Shown: in pieces, positions 1-23,239 of the stretch
How positions within the stretch are numbered: the stretch's first letter is position 1
Layout: each line of letters opens with the position of its first letter
Assembly: GCF_035582795.1 (NCBI RefSeq)
Contig: NW_027445626.1
Span: 1,922,001-1,986,000, forward strand
Length of the DNA stretch: 64,000 nucleotides
Direction: 5' to 3'
Origin: Mycteria americana
Taxonomy: Eukaryota; Chordata; Aves; Ciconiiformes; Ciconiidae
Made by a program: the position numbers and the translations under genes
Notes under the pieces: generated by a model
What the model was told of the DNA's origin: nothing
What the model saw: the letters and a program-made list of their open reading frames with translations, nothing else
Database searches by the model: none

Positions 1-180
1 GCATCCACTCCACTTCCCCAGAGGCATGAACCCAGCCTGCCTGACCCAGAGGCCTGTTCACGTGTGTCTGGCACAATGGTACAGCTGGCTTCTCGTGTCG
101 CACCTCTGTAATAAAAGGGGATTTCCTCATGGTGGTGTCTGGAGGTTGGGCTCTTCTTCCAAAGCTGAGCTCAGGCTGAA
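1..180. repeat. Dispersed repeat, unoccupied paralogue of a solo-LTR site
   Basis: Bases 1-180 match the reverse complement of the two flanks of the solo LTR at 29212-29819 (about 29155-29211 joined to 29820-29940). Here the sequence runs uninterrupted through the position where the LTR sits in the other copy (about 109-114). I do not recognise the repeat family. Confidence 0.65.
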
Positions 181-1167
181 GAAATTGCCCCCACAATGCC
201 GTGCTGCTTTGCTTGGGTTCTCCCCATGGGATGAGGGGAGGAGGGCATGTGGCAACGTGTTAGAGAATGGGCCTGGGCTGAGCCTTCACCTGTGGGTGCC
301 CAGTTCCACCCGAGATGGTGAGTGATCAACAGGGATCTGCCTGGGACTGTCACCCCATGGCTTTCAGGCACCACAGCCCGCTCGCTCTGCAGAGCAATAC
401 CAACAGCATGGGACCCTGTGGAGGGCACAGGGAGGAGGAAGGAGCGGCAAATCAGGCCAGCATGGACAAACTTCCATGGTGAAAGGCTCTCTGGGGGCAG
501 GGACATGTCTGGAGAAGAGAAAGCAGCAACTCTGTGCTTCTGGGAGGGAATAAATGACAAAGAGATATCTATTTCTGAATGCACCAGCTCGGGCAGGCTT
601 CTCTATTGCTTGGGTGGCTGGAGCAGCCTGAGGATGCCCTGGGCCAGGAGCCTTTTCCTGGGAGTGGGGCTGGCACAGAGGGGTTTGCTGGCCGTGGACA
701 ATAAGGCTGTCTTGGAGACAGGAGCAGACACTGGCCTCCATCTCCTCATGCCATGGCTGGCCCTCAGCCCTGGGACTGAGACACCTCTCTGCCTCTCTGG
801 CAGGAGCTACTGTGAGCTGCAGAGGGGCTGGGGCTGTGGGGTTGAGTGTGCAGAGCTTTGCAGTACCCATCAGTGGGCACTGCCATGGGGTCAGCCCAGA
901 ATGGGCTGCTTTTCTGGGCTGGACAGAGATAGATGGGTAGGGGACGGAAAGTGCTGGGGACCACCAGATAGGGACGGGGCTGGGCTGGAAACTACTTGGG
1001 AGAGGAACACACTGAAGTTAGCTGAGCTGCCTGACCATGCAGGGTGAGGACTCACACCAGGGGGTTGCTGGTGCAGAGTCAGGGCTTGTGGAAGGCAGCG
1101 GAGACTTGCAGACACAGGAGAGAGGAGGCTGGTCTGTTGTCTTTGGTGGCATGGACAGCTGGGGAAG
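181..1167. other. No gene recognised
   Basis: Open frames of up to about 240 codons exist on both strands, but none resembles a known protein and none is bounded by a convincing splice site. The copy of the flanking repeat near 29.1 kb lacks most of this 1 kb, so it is either an insertion here or a deletion there. Confidence 0.5.
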
Positions 1168-1740
1168 GTGCCCCAGGGCATTTGTAACACAGACAAACAC
1201 CACCACCCCCAGTGCCCGGTTGCACCACAGCACTACCCTTCAAGTGACATTTCCTTTTTCCTCATGCCCAGGCTCAGACTCCAAAGCTTTTCCTTTCTCA
1301 TGCTGTTTCCTCTACAAAGGAAATCTTCATCCTCTCTGAAAGCCCCCTTCAAGCAGCTGCAGGCCATGACAACATTGTCCTTGGCCTCTACATCAGGAGG
1401 CCAAAGCAGCCCAGGTCCCTCAGCCTCTGCACACAAGTCATGGGATTCAGCCCCTTCACCCCATCTTGGCAGATGTCCTCTGCACCTTCTCCAGGTCCTC
1501 CCCACTCCTGCAGAACATGGAGCCCCACCCCAGCACAGATTAGTTCAGATGTGGCCACACCCCTGCTGAGTCAAGGGAGGAGCTAACTCCCCTTGTCTGG
1601 GTGGCCATGTTCCTCCTAATATTCAGCCCTATATGCAGCTGGCCTGATTCGTGGTCAACATGCTGCACTGGCTTCCTATAGCATCCCTTGTAGCAACCAC
1701 GCCTTCTCCTCAGGCTCACTCCTCAGCTGGTCAGCTCCAA
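1168..1740 (+). repeat. Dispersed repeat, copy 1 of 3
   Basis: This segment matches the reverse complement of about 28570-29090 and the direct strand of about 54840-55400. Shared landmarks are the stretches around 'ctgtttcctctacaaag', 'ggcagatgtcctctgcacc' and 'atgcagctggcc'. The family is not identified; an LTR or a CR1-related tail is possible. Confidence 0.6.
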
Positions 1741-2345
1741 GCTTGCCTTGCTACATGGGGTTATTCTGCCCCTGATGCAGGACTGGCCACTTCTCCTTGC
1801 AAAACGTGGTGAGGTTTCTGTTGGCCACCCTGTCCTGTGGTGCCTCTAACAAGATGGCAGCATGAGGAACTGCAGGACAAGACGGATAATAAAAGGAGGC
1901 CCTAGTCTAACGGACTTGCAGAGCAAAGTAAGAATTCGCAATACAGCCATCCCAGACACACCAACAGAGGGCACCAGGCAAGCAAAGCCAGGGCCAGTGG
2001 GCAAAGGGAAAACAGAGGTGGGCTTCTTGTGTGGGAGGGTTGGAGGATGACCAAAGGGGAGGGGGGAAACATGGAAGAAGGAAGTTGGAGGTGAAGCAAA
2101 GGGTTCAGCCAGGGCTGTTTGTGGGCACCTGTCAAGTAGCCCTCAATCTCATTTCTCCAGCAGGGAAATCAGCATGGCTGGGCACACCTCTGATGTGCCT
2201 CGACAGGAATGCACACAGTGTGGGCAATTCCTGAGCTATAATCTCATTTAGATACCCAAGACACAGCCAGATAGCTCACATCACTGGAGGTTGGCCATGG
2301 ATTGAAGCAGGCTCTTTAGGAAGAATGGGGCAGGTTGGTGAGGAG
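1741..2345. other. No gene recognised
   Basis: Only short open frames are present, and I saw no splice-bounded coding similarity and no clear repeat. It separates the dispersed repeat from the CR1 copy. Confidence 0.4.
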
Positions 2346-4260
2346 GGGAATTTCACTGTGTGTCAAGTCAATATGTGAGTGAGCAGAAGGACAGCATGGA
2401 GCTCTGCCTAGAGCCAGGTGAGAGCTGATGGATCAGGATTAGTAGGCAGACCAACGCGGATAACATTGTAGTTGGTGTCTGCTATGGACCAACCATATCA
2501 AGAAGAAGCAGCAGATGAGGCCTTCTTCAGACAAGTAGAAGCAGGTTCTCATTGCAAGCCCTGGTCCTCATGGGGGACATTATCCAGTCAGACGTCTGCC
2601 TGAGGGGCAGCACAGCAGGGCACAAGACACTCAGGAGGCTTCTGGAGGGCACCAAGAACCTCCCAACCATTCAGCGAGAGTGTGAGGAAAGACAAAGTCC
2701 ACCTCGACCTCAATCTGGTAATTCAGTCTGGACATGAAGGGCATCAAGACAGGATTTAACAACGACATCAGCAGCAAAAGGAAGGCTCGGGAAAATGTTT
2801 GCCTGCTGCTAGATGAGGCAGGGGCCCTGGTGACAGAGAGCACAGAAAGGGCCAAGAAAGGGCCATGCCTTCTTCCTCTCTGAGTTTACTGGTAAGAACA
2901 ACCTGCAGGAATGCCAGGCCCCCAAGACCAGAGGCAGGGCAAGGAAGACTTACCCTTGGTGCAGCAGTCTCAGGTTAGGGAACATTTAAAGAAAGTGCAC
3001 GTGCATAAGTCCTTGGGACCTGAGGGGATGCACTCGTGAGTGCTGAGGAAGATGGCTGATGTCATTGTAAGGCCACTTGACATCATGTTGGAAATGTTGT
3101 GGGGATTGGGCGAGGTTCCTGAGGACTGGAAGAAAGCAAATGTAAACCCTATCTTGAAGCAGGGCAGGAAGGAGGATGCAGGGAGCTGTCAGCCTGTCTC
3201 CCATGATACCCCTGTAGACAAGCTGAGCAAGTATGGACTAGAGAAGTGGAAAATGAGATGGATGGAAAAGTGCCTGAATCCCAGAGGGCTGTTTCCAGTG
3301 GCACAAAGTCCAGCTGGAGGGTAATCACCAGGGTTGTAGCCCAGGGGTTGATGTGGGTCCCGTTCTATACAGCCTTTCATTGGAGTCCTGGAGGATGGGA
3401 CCAGGGGCATCGTGAGCAGGTTTGTGGATGATAGAGAACTGGGAGGAGTGGCTGGTACAGCGGCTGGTTGCACTGCCGCTCAGAAGGACGTGGGCAGGCT
3501 GGAGAAGTGGGCAGAGAGGAAGCTCATCAAGTTCAACAAAGGGAAAGACAAAGTCCTGCCCCTGGGCAGGCATAACGGCATGGACCAGTACTGGGGGCTG
3601 GGGGCTGACTGCCTGGAAAGCAGGTTTCTAGAGAAGGATCAGGGGGTCGTGGTGGCTAACAAGCTGGCCACGAGCCAGCAGTGCGGCTGTGTGGCAAAGC
3701 AGGCCAACAGCCTCCTGGGCTTTGTTCAGGAGAGGTTTGCCAGCAGGTGGAGAGAGGTGATCCTTCCCCTCTAGTCAGCACTGCTGAAGCCACATGTGGA
3801 GTGCTGTGTCCACTGCTGGGCTGCCCAGTACAAGAGAGACATGGAGTGACTGGAGCGAGTCCAGGAAAGGGCCACAAAGATGATGAAGGCACACAAGCAT
3901 CCTTCAGGAGGAGAGGCTGAGAGAGTTGCGACTGTTTAGCCTGGAGAAGGGAAGGCTCATGGGGATCTTGTCCATGTGTATCAATACCTGATGGGAGGGA
4001 ATGAAGAAGAGGGAGCCAGGTTTTTCTCCATGGTGCCCAGTGACAGACAAGGGGTAGCAAGGGAAGCACAGGAACTTCCATCTCAACCCAAGAAAACACT
4101 TTTCTGCTGTGAGGGTGGTTGAACACTGGAACAGGTTGTCCAGAGAGGTTGTGGAGTGTCCATGCATGGAGATATTCAAAATCCAGCTGGACCCTGTATT
4201 GGGCATCCCGCTCTAGACTAGACGAGGCCATCTCCAGAGGTGCCGCCAAGAAGAGTCAGA
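2346..4260 (+). mobile_element. CR1 LINE fragment, degenerate
   Basis: Non-LTR retrotransposon remnant in plus orientation. The broken reading frame around 3040-3200 gives a CR1 reverse-transcriptase segment (VPEDWKKANVNPI, then a CQPVS-like block). Around 3412-3780 it gives FVDD (the catalytic FADD position), the LEKWAERK block and a weak match to the 'LERVQ.RATKM' segment. Several stops and frameshifts make it non-functional. The 3' end falls near 4260. Confidence 0.8.
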
Positions 4261-5562
4261 AGGAACCAGTGGAGGTGTCTAGTGCTACGCTCTGCTCTGA
4301 GCAGGGAGAGCTTGTCCGTTAGATCAGGTTGGTGAGTGCTTTTCCCACTGGAGTATTGAGAATGTCTGGGCCCCAGACCCAGACGATAAAGATGTGGTAA
4401 TTTTCCTTAAACCTCATGTGAAATTTCCCTGCCTGCTTCTTGTCCGCATTGTCTCTTGTCCTTGTCTTTCCTTCCTGACTGCCAGACACATCCTCATGCC
4501 TACTGTGAGCAAGGGCAGCCACAACCTTCTCTCCAAGTGTGGCAACACCAAGATCCCCTGTGACTGCACAGCCAGGCATTGTGGCCAGCTCTGAGCAGAG
4601 AGACACCCTGGGGGTCCCTGCCTGGGCTCAGAGGAGGGCATGTGGAGACACCCAGCAACTAACACAGAGGGAATGTGGTGGTGCCTGTGGGCTGACACCG
4701 AGGCAGCATTTGGGGCAGAATGGGTGAGCAGAGAAGACCTCCAGCAGCTCCTCTGCATACCTGGTCAGGGAGTAATGCACTTGGTGGTGCTTCTGAGAGA
4801 GGATGGTGGCATGGGAGGGGAGGTACTAAGAGCTGTGGTGCAGGGCACTGGGCTCAGAACTAGGTCTGGGGTTCCCAGCAGGCAGTGCCAGTGGCTACAG
4901 CCCCAAGAGACCCCTGGCCATGGAGAGAGCATCAGCGAGTCTTGTCCCAGCTGTGGAGAGCTGCTGTGGCTGCAGAGAGGTTCCTGGGAGTGCTGGGGTC
5001 AGTCCTGGCTGCCCTGCACCTCCCAGCCCAGCATGTCTCTTGGGTCTCCGCAGCAATCGCACTGACTGGGGTGACAGCCCTGCCTGGCTGGGGATTGAGG
5101 GCAATTTAGGGTTTCCATCAGTGTGGGAGGTTCTTGCAGCAACGTGGCTTTTGTTGAGATCGCTGTCCCTGTCCCTGGGCTGGCCCACACCTGCATCCCC
5201 ACATGTGGCCCTAGACCTCTGCTGTGCAACCACCACTTGGGACAGGGTGCATTCAGGGCTGGGGAAAAATCCTCCCGGCACAGTTCCCACAAGCGACCTC
5301 AGTGCCTCATTCCCCTGCAGCCACCCAGCTTTGACTGCCCACCCCAGCACCCGACCCCTTCCCTGCCTTGGCCATGGCCCCTGTGAGGGTTTGCAGACAG
5401 CCCTGCTCTGGGGTCTGCTGGGGTCTGCCAGGGTGTGGGGATGTGTGAATCCATGCAGGTCTGGATGTTCCCCCAGTGCAGACACTGAGCCCAGCAAGAG
5501 GACAGAGCTGGTCCAGTACTGGGGAGAACCCCCAAAACTTCCCCATGCCCCCCCCAGCTTAC
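4261..5562. other. No gene recognised; GC-rich unique-looking DNA
   Basis: Long open frames occur on both strands (up to about 240 codons at 4895-5626 minus), but their composition is typical of GC-rich non-coding DNA and they show no family motif. The stretch lies downstream, on the minus strand, of the probable exon at 5563-5714. Confidence 0.4.
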
Positions 5563-5714
5563 TTTTCCTGCAGCCTTTGCAGCTCCACCCGTAATTCTTC
5601 ATCGTCGCTGTCTGTCTCCGCATCACTGCTTATGGGGGATGATGGGGATCTGCGGGGTCGAAGGGGGGCAGATGGCAGATGGGGGGTCCCCCGCTCCTCC
5701 CCCATTTTCACTTT
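5563..5714 (-). CDS. Probable isolated coding exon, possibly WNK-kinase-like
   Basis: On the minus strand a 152-nt open segment is bounded by an acceptor (ccccatttcag, immediately before 5714) and a good donor (gtaagc, beginning at 5562). It encodes 50 residues plus two bases: a basic, proline- and serine-rich start, an acidic Ser/Asp run (SSDAETDSDDEE), then a helical EELRVELQRLQEK. An acidic serine cluster leading into an E-L-R-x-E-L-x-R-L-x-E-K helix resembles the C-terminal region of WNK kinases. That resemblance is my recollection and not an alignment. The frame is phase 0 at the start and phase 2 at the end. No adjoining exon was found, and the upstream side is minisatellite, so it could also be an orphan exon or another coiled-coil protein. 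Confidence 0.4.
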
Positions 5715-5789
5715 CTGAAATGGGGTCCTCCCAAGCGCTTTTGGTTTTGGGGGTTGATTGATTTGGGTTTCGTTGACAGCTGGAAGAGG

Positions 5790-6830
5790 ATGGTGACTAG
5801 TATGGACACTAGGAGCTGGGGGGTGCTGGGGGCTATTTGGGGCATCGGTGGGGTAGTGTTGAGTGTCCCTGGGGCAGTTGGGCATCAGTTGGTGGTCCGT
5901 GCGGGCAGGCCTGATCTCCCTGTGGGCAATTCTGGGTCCATGGGGGCAGTTTGGGGTCCCATGGCATGTGGTTTTGGGGTCAGTGAGGAAGTTAGGGGTC
6001 CCTGGTGTTGTTTTGGGGGTTTCTGGGAGTAATTTGTGAGTCCCTGGGGGCAGTTCGCAGGGTTGTGGTGTAGTTTGGGGGTCGCTTGGGTGATCGGGGT
6101 GTCCCTGGGTTAATCTGTGTGTCCCTGAAGATGCTGGGCATCCCTAGAAAGTGGTGGGCCCTGGGGGAGTTTTGAGGTCCCTGGGACAGTTGGGGAGTCC
6201 TGGGGCAGTTGCGGAGTCCCTGGGGTAGGTTGAGGTTCCATAGGGATAGTTTTTGGGGTCCCTGAGGTAATTTGGGGTCCCTGAAAGCAATTCAACTGGT
6301 CTTAGGGGTAGTTTGGGTGTCCCTGGGGGCAGTTTTAGGCATCCCTGGGGTAGTTTTGAGGGTCCCTGGGGATAATTCAAGGAGCTTTAGGGGCAGTTTG
6401 GGGGTCCCTGGTGCAGTTTGGAATCAGTTGGAGGTCCCTGGGTGCATTTTGGGGGTCCTTAGGGATGTTGTAGTTCCTTGGGGGTAGTTTTATGGGTTCC
6501 TGGGGTAGTTGGGGGTCGCTTGGGGAAGCTGTGGGGACCCAGGGGCAGTTTGGGCTTCCTCGGGGTAATTTTGGGGGTCCCTCGTATAGGTTGAGGGTTC
6601 CCTGTGGTAGTCTGGGGATTCCTGGGACAGTTTTGTCATCACCGGGGCAGTTTAGAGGTGTCTGGGGGCAATTTAGGGTCCCTGAGGCAGTTTTGGGTGT
6701 CCCTGGGTGTAATTCAGCTTCCCTGGGGATAATATGGGGGCCTCTGGGGCAGTTTTGGGGTCCCTGGGGGTAATCTGGGGGCCCCTGGGGTAATTTTGGG
6801 GCAGTTTGGGGGCTCCACAGAGCAACGTGG
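5790..6830. repeat. Minisatellite, 'GGGTCCCTGGGGCAGTTT' family
   Basis: About 1 kb of imperfect tandem copies of a short G-rich unit around 'tccctggggcagtttggggg', with spacing near 20-40 bases. The minus strand therefore gives long Pro/Gln/Leu/Thr-rich shadow frames (for example 6377-6880) that are not genes. Confidence 0.85.
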
Positions 6831-6954
6831 GGGTCCAAGGGGGTGCTCCCCCCAGCCCCCCGGGGAACCCCCCAAAACACTCACCTGGCAGCTCCCCCGA
6901 TGGGGGGGGGGTCCCCAAGGTCCTCCACCTACCTGTGGGACAGGAGCGGGTGTA

Positions 6955-7530
6955 AATGGTGGGGATATATAGGGGGTAGCTATGGGGAGTGGTATATATG
7001 TAGAGGGGTATATATGGGGAGGGGTATATATGGAAACTGTATATATGGGGATATATTTGGAGATTATATATGGGGAGGGGTATATATGGGGGTCTATATG
7101 GAGAGTATATATATGGGGGTATATACGGAGGGTATATATATGGGGGTGTATAAGGGGCATATATATGGGGAGGGGTGTAAATATGGTTATAACTGAGGGG
7201 CTATAAAAAGGGGGGTATAAATGGTGGCTATAAATGGGGAGGGCTATATAGGGGGTATCTATGGGGAGGGGTGTAAATGAGGTTGTAAAATGGTTAAAAA
7301 GGGGGGTATAAATTGGGGTATAAATGGGGGGTACATATGGGGAAGGGTGTATATTGGGAGGGGTATAATGGGGAGGAGTGTATATGGGGGTATATACAGG
7401 GAGAGGTATATAGGGGCATATGGGGAGGGTAATACATGGTGGGTATATGGGTAGCATAAAGAGGGGGTATAAATTAGGGAGGTATAAATGGGGCTGAGAA
7501 ATGGAAGGGCTATAAATGTGGGGGCTATAT
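6955..7530. repeat. AT/G minisatellite, 'TATATGGGGAGGGGTATA' family
   Basis: About 570 bases of imperfect repeats combining 'tatata' or 'tataaa' with runs of G ('tatatggggaggggta'). The unit is roughly 18-30 bases and drifts along the array. It gives repetitive Tyr/Ile/Pro shadow frames on both strands, notably 6714-7457 minus. Confidence 0.85.
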
Positions 7531-7799
7531 GTATATGTGTCGGGGGGCTATGTGTCCCCCGCAGCAGAGAGGGGCTGTCGCAGTCACCGGGCCCAACGTT
7601 TGATCTTGCTTTCCCGGGTCTTCTTGCTGACGAGGTTTTTCAGGCAGGGACAATTAAACCCCAGGGTGAAATACCGTACCCCCACCAGTGGTGGGATGGC
7701 CCGTGGTCCACTGGGGTGTGGGGTCCTGGACAAACAGGGTGCTGAGGTGGCCACCAGCACCCCCAAAATGTCTAGGGGAGCCAGGGGGGTGGGGAAAAT

Positions 7800-8050
7800 G
7801 ATTGCTGCTCTTTGAGGGACACCAAAGTCTTGGGGTTTGAGGGACATCAAGGTCTTGGTGTTGGGGGTGGTCATTGATGGTCCTTGATGAACACCAAAGT
7901 CTAGGGGTCTAGGGCTGGTCATCAATGGTCCTTGAGGGACACCAAGGTCTTGTGGCTTGGGGACAATCATCTCCAGTCCTTGAGCAATGTCTAGGTCTTG
8001 GACTTTGGGGACAATCATGTCCAGTCCTTGAGGAACACTAAGGTTTTGGA
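7800..8050. repeat. Tandem repeat, unit about 45 bp
   Basis: Five or so imperfect copies of a unit reading roughly 'ccttgagggacaccaaggtcttgggg' plus 'ttggggacaatcat'. It borders the next minisatellite without a gap. Confidence 0.75.
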
Positions 8051-8425
8051 GTTGTGGATGGTTGTCTCTGGTCTTTGATGTGTCTTACGTCATGTCTGAG
8101 TAGCTCATAGGCCTGGAGTAGGCCCATGGCATGTGTAGGTGCTTCTTCTAATGCCACAGCTGCCTGAGGAGCTGGTAGGGCAGGAGCAGGCCCATAGTTT
8201 CTGTAGGTGGTTTTGAGGTCATTGGTGCCTGAATGGCCGATAGGCCAGGAGCAGGCCAATATCAGAGGTAGATGCTATGACATCCTCTGTGGCTGAGTAG
8301 CAGATAGGCCAGGGGCTGTGCATGAGCTTGTGATGTCACTGCTGCCTGAGTAGCTGGTAGGCCAGGAGCTGGCACATAGCTTCTGTAGGTGCTCCTGATG
8401 TCACCAAAATAATATTTTGACCATG
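8050..8425. repeat. Tandem repeat, unit about 60 bp (locus 1)
   Basis: Imperfect copies of a unit containing 'tgagtagctgataggccaggagcaggccc', then 'cttctgtaggtgc' and 'tgatgtcac'. The same unit recurs in an array at 57170-57850, some 49 kb away. Confidence 0.75.
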
Positions 8426-8569
8426 CCCAAATACGGCTTTTTGGAAGAAACATCAGGAGCAGAAGTCCATACACCGCACACACACGTGTGACACTGTAAC
8501 TCATGCACACACAGTGCCAGCAGTAGGAGGGTGTGAGGTCACCATCAGGATAACCCATGAGCACACAGC

Positions 8570-8935
8570 AGTGGCCGTGGTCACGTCACCAATGGCACCC
8601 CATGGCTGTGGGGCTCGGTGCAGAGCGTCCGTGTGCTGTCACAAGGGCTTCACGGAGGACGGGAGCTGCCCGGCCCAGTGCCTGCGATGCCGAAGGAGCA
8701 GCCCCTGCAGCCCTGGCTGGAGCAGTCGGGGTGGGGGTGGCTCGGGGACCCCGCAGGGATGTGCCTGGGCACGGCGCCAGGAGGAAACCACAGACTTCCT
8801 GCCTGGGCGCTGCGGGGGGAGCGTGGGGAGTGCTGCGAGGCCACGTGGGCTGTGGTTTGTGCACCTGCAGGCTGGAGCTCCCGATGCGCCCGCGGGGAAT
8901 AACGGCCCCTTGGTGACACGCTGACAGTCAGGGAT
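8570..8935. promoter_or_regulatory. CpG-rich segment upstream of the SRCR receptor gene
   Basis: This stretch is visibly richer in CpG than its surroundings (for example 'cggaggacgggagctgcccgg' and 'gatgcgcccgcggggaataacgg'). It lies about 0.7-1 kb before the signal-peptide exon. It may be a small CpG island; no core promoter was identified. The frames inside it show no family motif. Confidence 0.25.
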
Positions 8936-9617
8936 CTGTCTGAGCCTCTGGGCTGCACGTCTGCTGCCAGGGCAGGGACACGTCCCAGCTCCGGCTCCTC
9001 CGAGGGACCCTCCATGGGGCTCTCCAGGGAAGGAAGGGTGAGGCAGCACTCCTGGGACGGGGCTCTGGCCTGGGCTAAGGCCCTTTCCCAGCTGCTGCTC
9101 CCAGCACAGCGGGGTCTGTAGCAGGGACAGGGGCTGTTTCCTTCCCTTCCTGACACAGCCTCCGGCGCAGCCCCAGCCCTGTGCTTCCCACGGCACGAGG
9201 GTGGCTGGACACTCTCACCTTGGGCTCTTGGCTGTGCCTGGCATAGGAGATGCTCAGTGCTCCTGGTTGAGAAAGCAGGGTTGAGGGGGTGAAAAATCCA
9301 TTTACCCCCACACAAGCAGCCCTGTCCTGTGACGGCCCCCCACCACGGTGACGTGACACCTGTAGCAGAGCCGTCTCTCATATATGGTCATGAATGGCGC
9401 TGGAGAAGTTCATTGGAGGGCCGGGCTGTGTCGGAGGGGAGATAGCTCCCGATAATGTCGAAAAAGGCCCTGCTGCTTTGATTGGCTCATCCTGTAGCTG
9501 GGCTGGCATCTGCAGAGATATATTGCCCTCCTGTCGTCATTGTCCCCAGGAGTCCCCAGGAGCCGTGGCAGGGAGTGTGGCAGAGCAGGGATGTGCTGGC
9601 AGGGCAGGAGGCTCAGG

Positions 9618-22385
<12,768 letters not shown>

Positions 22386-22486
22386 GCACCAGGGAAACAT
22401 CTCCCTTTACCACGCGCAGCAGAAACCACCTGCAGTTTCCTCTATTTTTATTCCCGCTTTTACACTGTGCGTCCATATTGGTTCTT

Positions 22487-22492
22487 ATTAAA
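22487..22492 (+). terminator. Polyadenylation signal ATTAAA of the SRCR receptor
   Basis: ATTAAA about 100 bases after the stop codon, in an AT-rich 3' UTR, followed by a T/G-rich stretch ('gtctctgaaggctttg'). It is the nearest plausible signal. Confidence 0.6.
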
Positions 22493-22514
22493 AGTCTCTG
22501 AAGGCTTTGACCCA

Positions 22515-23150
22515 GAGCTGGGGCTTGCCTGCCCAGATGTTGGGTCACCTCCCTGAGGCTGATAAGGGGGAGCAGAGAACGATGACACAGTGGTAGGCAA
22601 GGGGCACATCTCAGGGACAGTAGGCTCGGGGTCAGGCTGTGGGGCTGCAAGAGCCCATGGTCCCTGGGGAATAATCCTGCTGACAGAGACATTTCCATGC
22701 TGCTGGCCATGGGCAGTTTCTAGTCAAAATGGCTCTCTGGTATATCCAGTGGTACACCCCAGCGGCAACATCCATTTCCTCACCCTCGGGTTTCCAGCTG
22801 CTCTTTGTCCCAGGCCCTGCCTGGGCCACGCTGGTCCCCCAGTGCAGAGGCCATGCCAGAGCTGCTATGTCAGGGTAAGCCCTGGGCTGTGGCCCCACAG
22901 AAGTGAGCCCTAAGGTGGCCGAGTCCCCTGAACACCCCAGCCATCCCCAGGGTGGATCATGACCCACGGATTACCTCCCACAATGGTGAGGATGCAGCCT
23001 TGCTCCCCACTGCCCCAGCACAGGGTGCAGAGCCACTTTCTGGGACACACGGGCTGAGATTCCCTCTCCTCATGCTCTGCCAGGAGCCCAGTCTCCATGG
23101 GCTGTTCCATGGGCTCCAGCCCGCACCTGCCTGAGGCTGGGGAGTCAGGG
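22515..23150. other. No gene recognised
   Basis: Spacer between the receptor's 3' end and the tRNA gene. I saw no coding family, repeat array or other RNA. Confidence 0.4.
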
Positions 23151-23162
23151 CAAAAGCAGCCC

Positions 23163-23234
23163 TGGAGATGCTGGGGATTGAACCCAGGACCTCCCACATG
23201 CAAAGCAGGCGCTCTGCCACTGAGCTACATCCCC
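23163..23234 (-). tRNA. tRNA-Ala (anticodon TGC)
   Basis: 72 bases on the minus strand fold as a full cloverleaf. The acceptor GGGGATG pairs with CATCTCC and A73 follows. The D-arm is GCTC/GAGC, the anticodon stem is CCTGC/GTGGG with loop TTTGCAT (anticodon TGC), and the T-arm is CTGGG-TTCAATC-CCCAG. The A and B boxes are intact. A TTTT terminator lies 7 bases downstream at 23152-23155. There is no intron, and CCA is not encoded, as expected. The acceptor contains one G-T pair and the anticodon stem two. Confidence 0.92.
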
Positions 23235-23239
23235 TTGAC

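Noticed and set aside
6714-7457. 247-codon Tyr/Pro/Ile-rich minus frame
   Set aside because: Direct translation of the TATATGGGG minisatellite.
7594-7665. Possible minus-strand exon ending KNLVSKKTRESKIKRWA
   Set aside because: The peptide looks protein-like and a weak donor (gtgact) follows, but no convincing acceptor precedes it and I recognise no family. It might belong with the exon at 5563-5714.
5790-8425. CRISPR-like arrays
   Set aside because: Repeats have no regular unique spacers, and the genome is a bird's; these are minisatellites.
8639-9381. Minus-strand frames of 185 and 243 codons upstream of the receptor
   Set aside because: GC-rich overlapping frames with no motif, splice support or repeat of family features.
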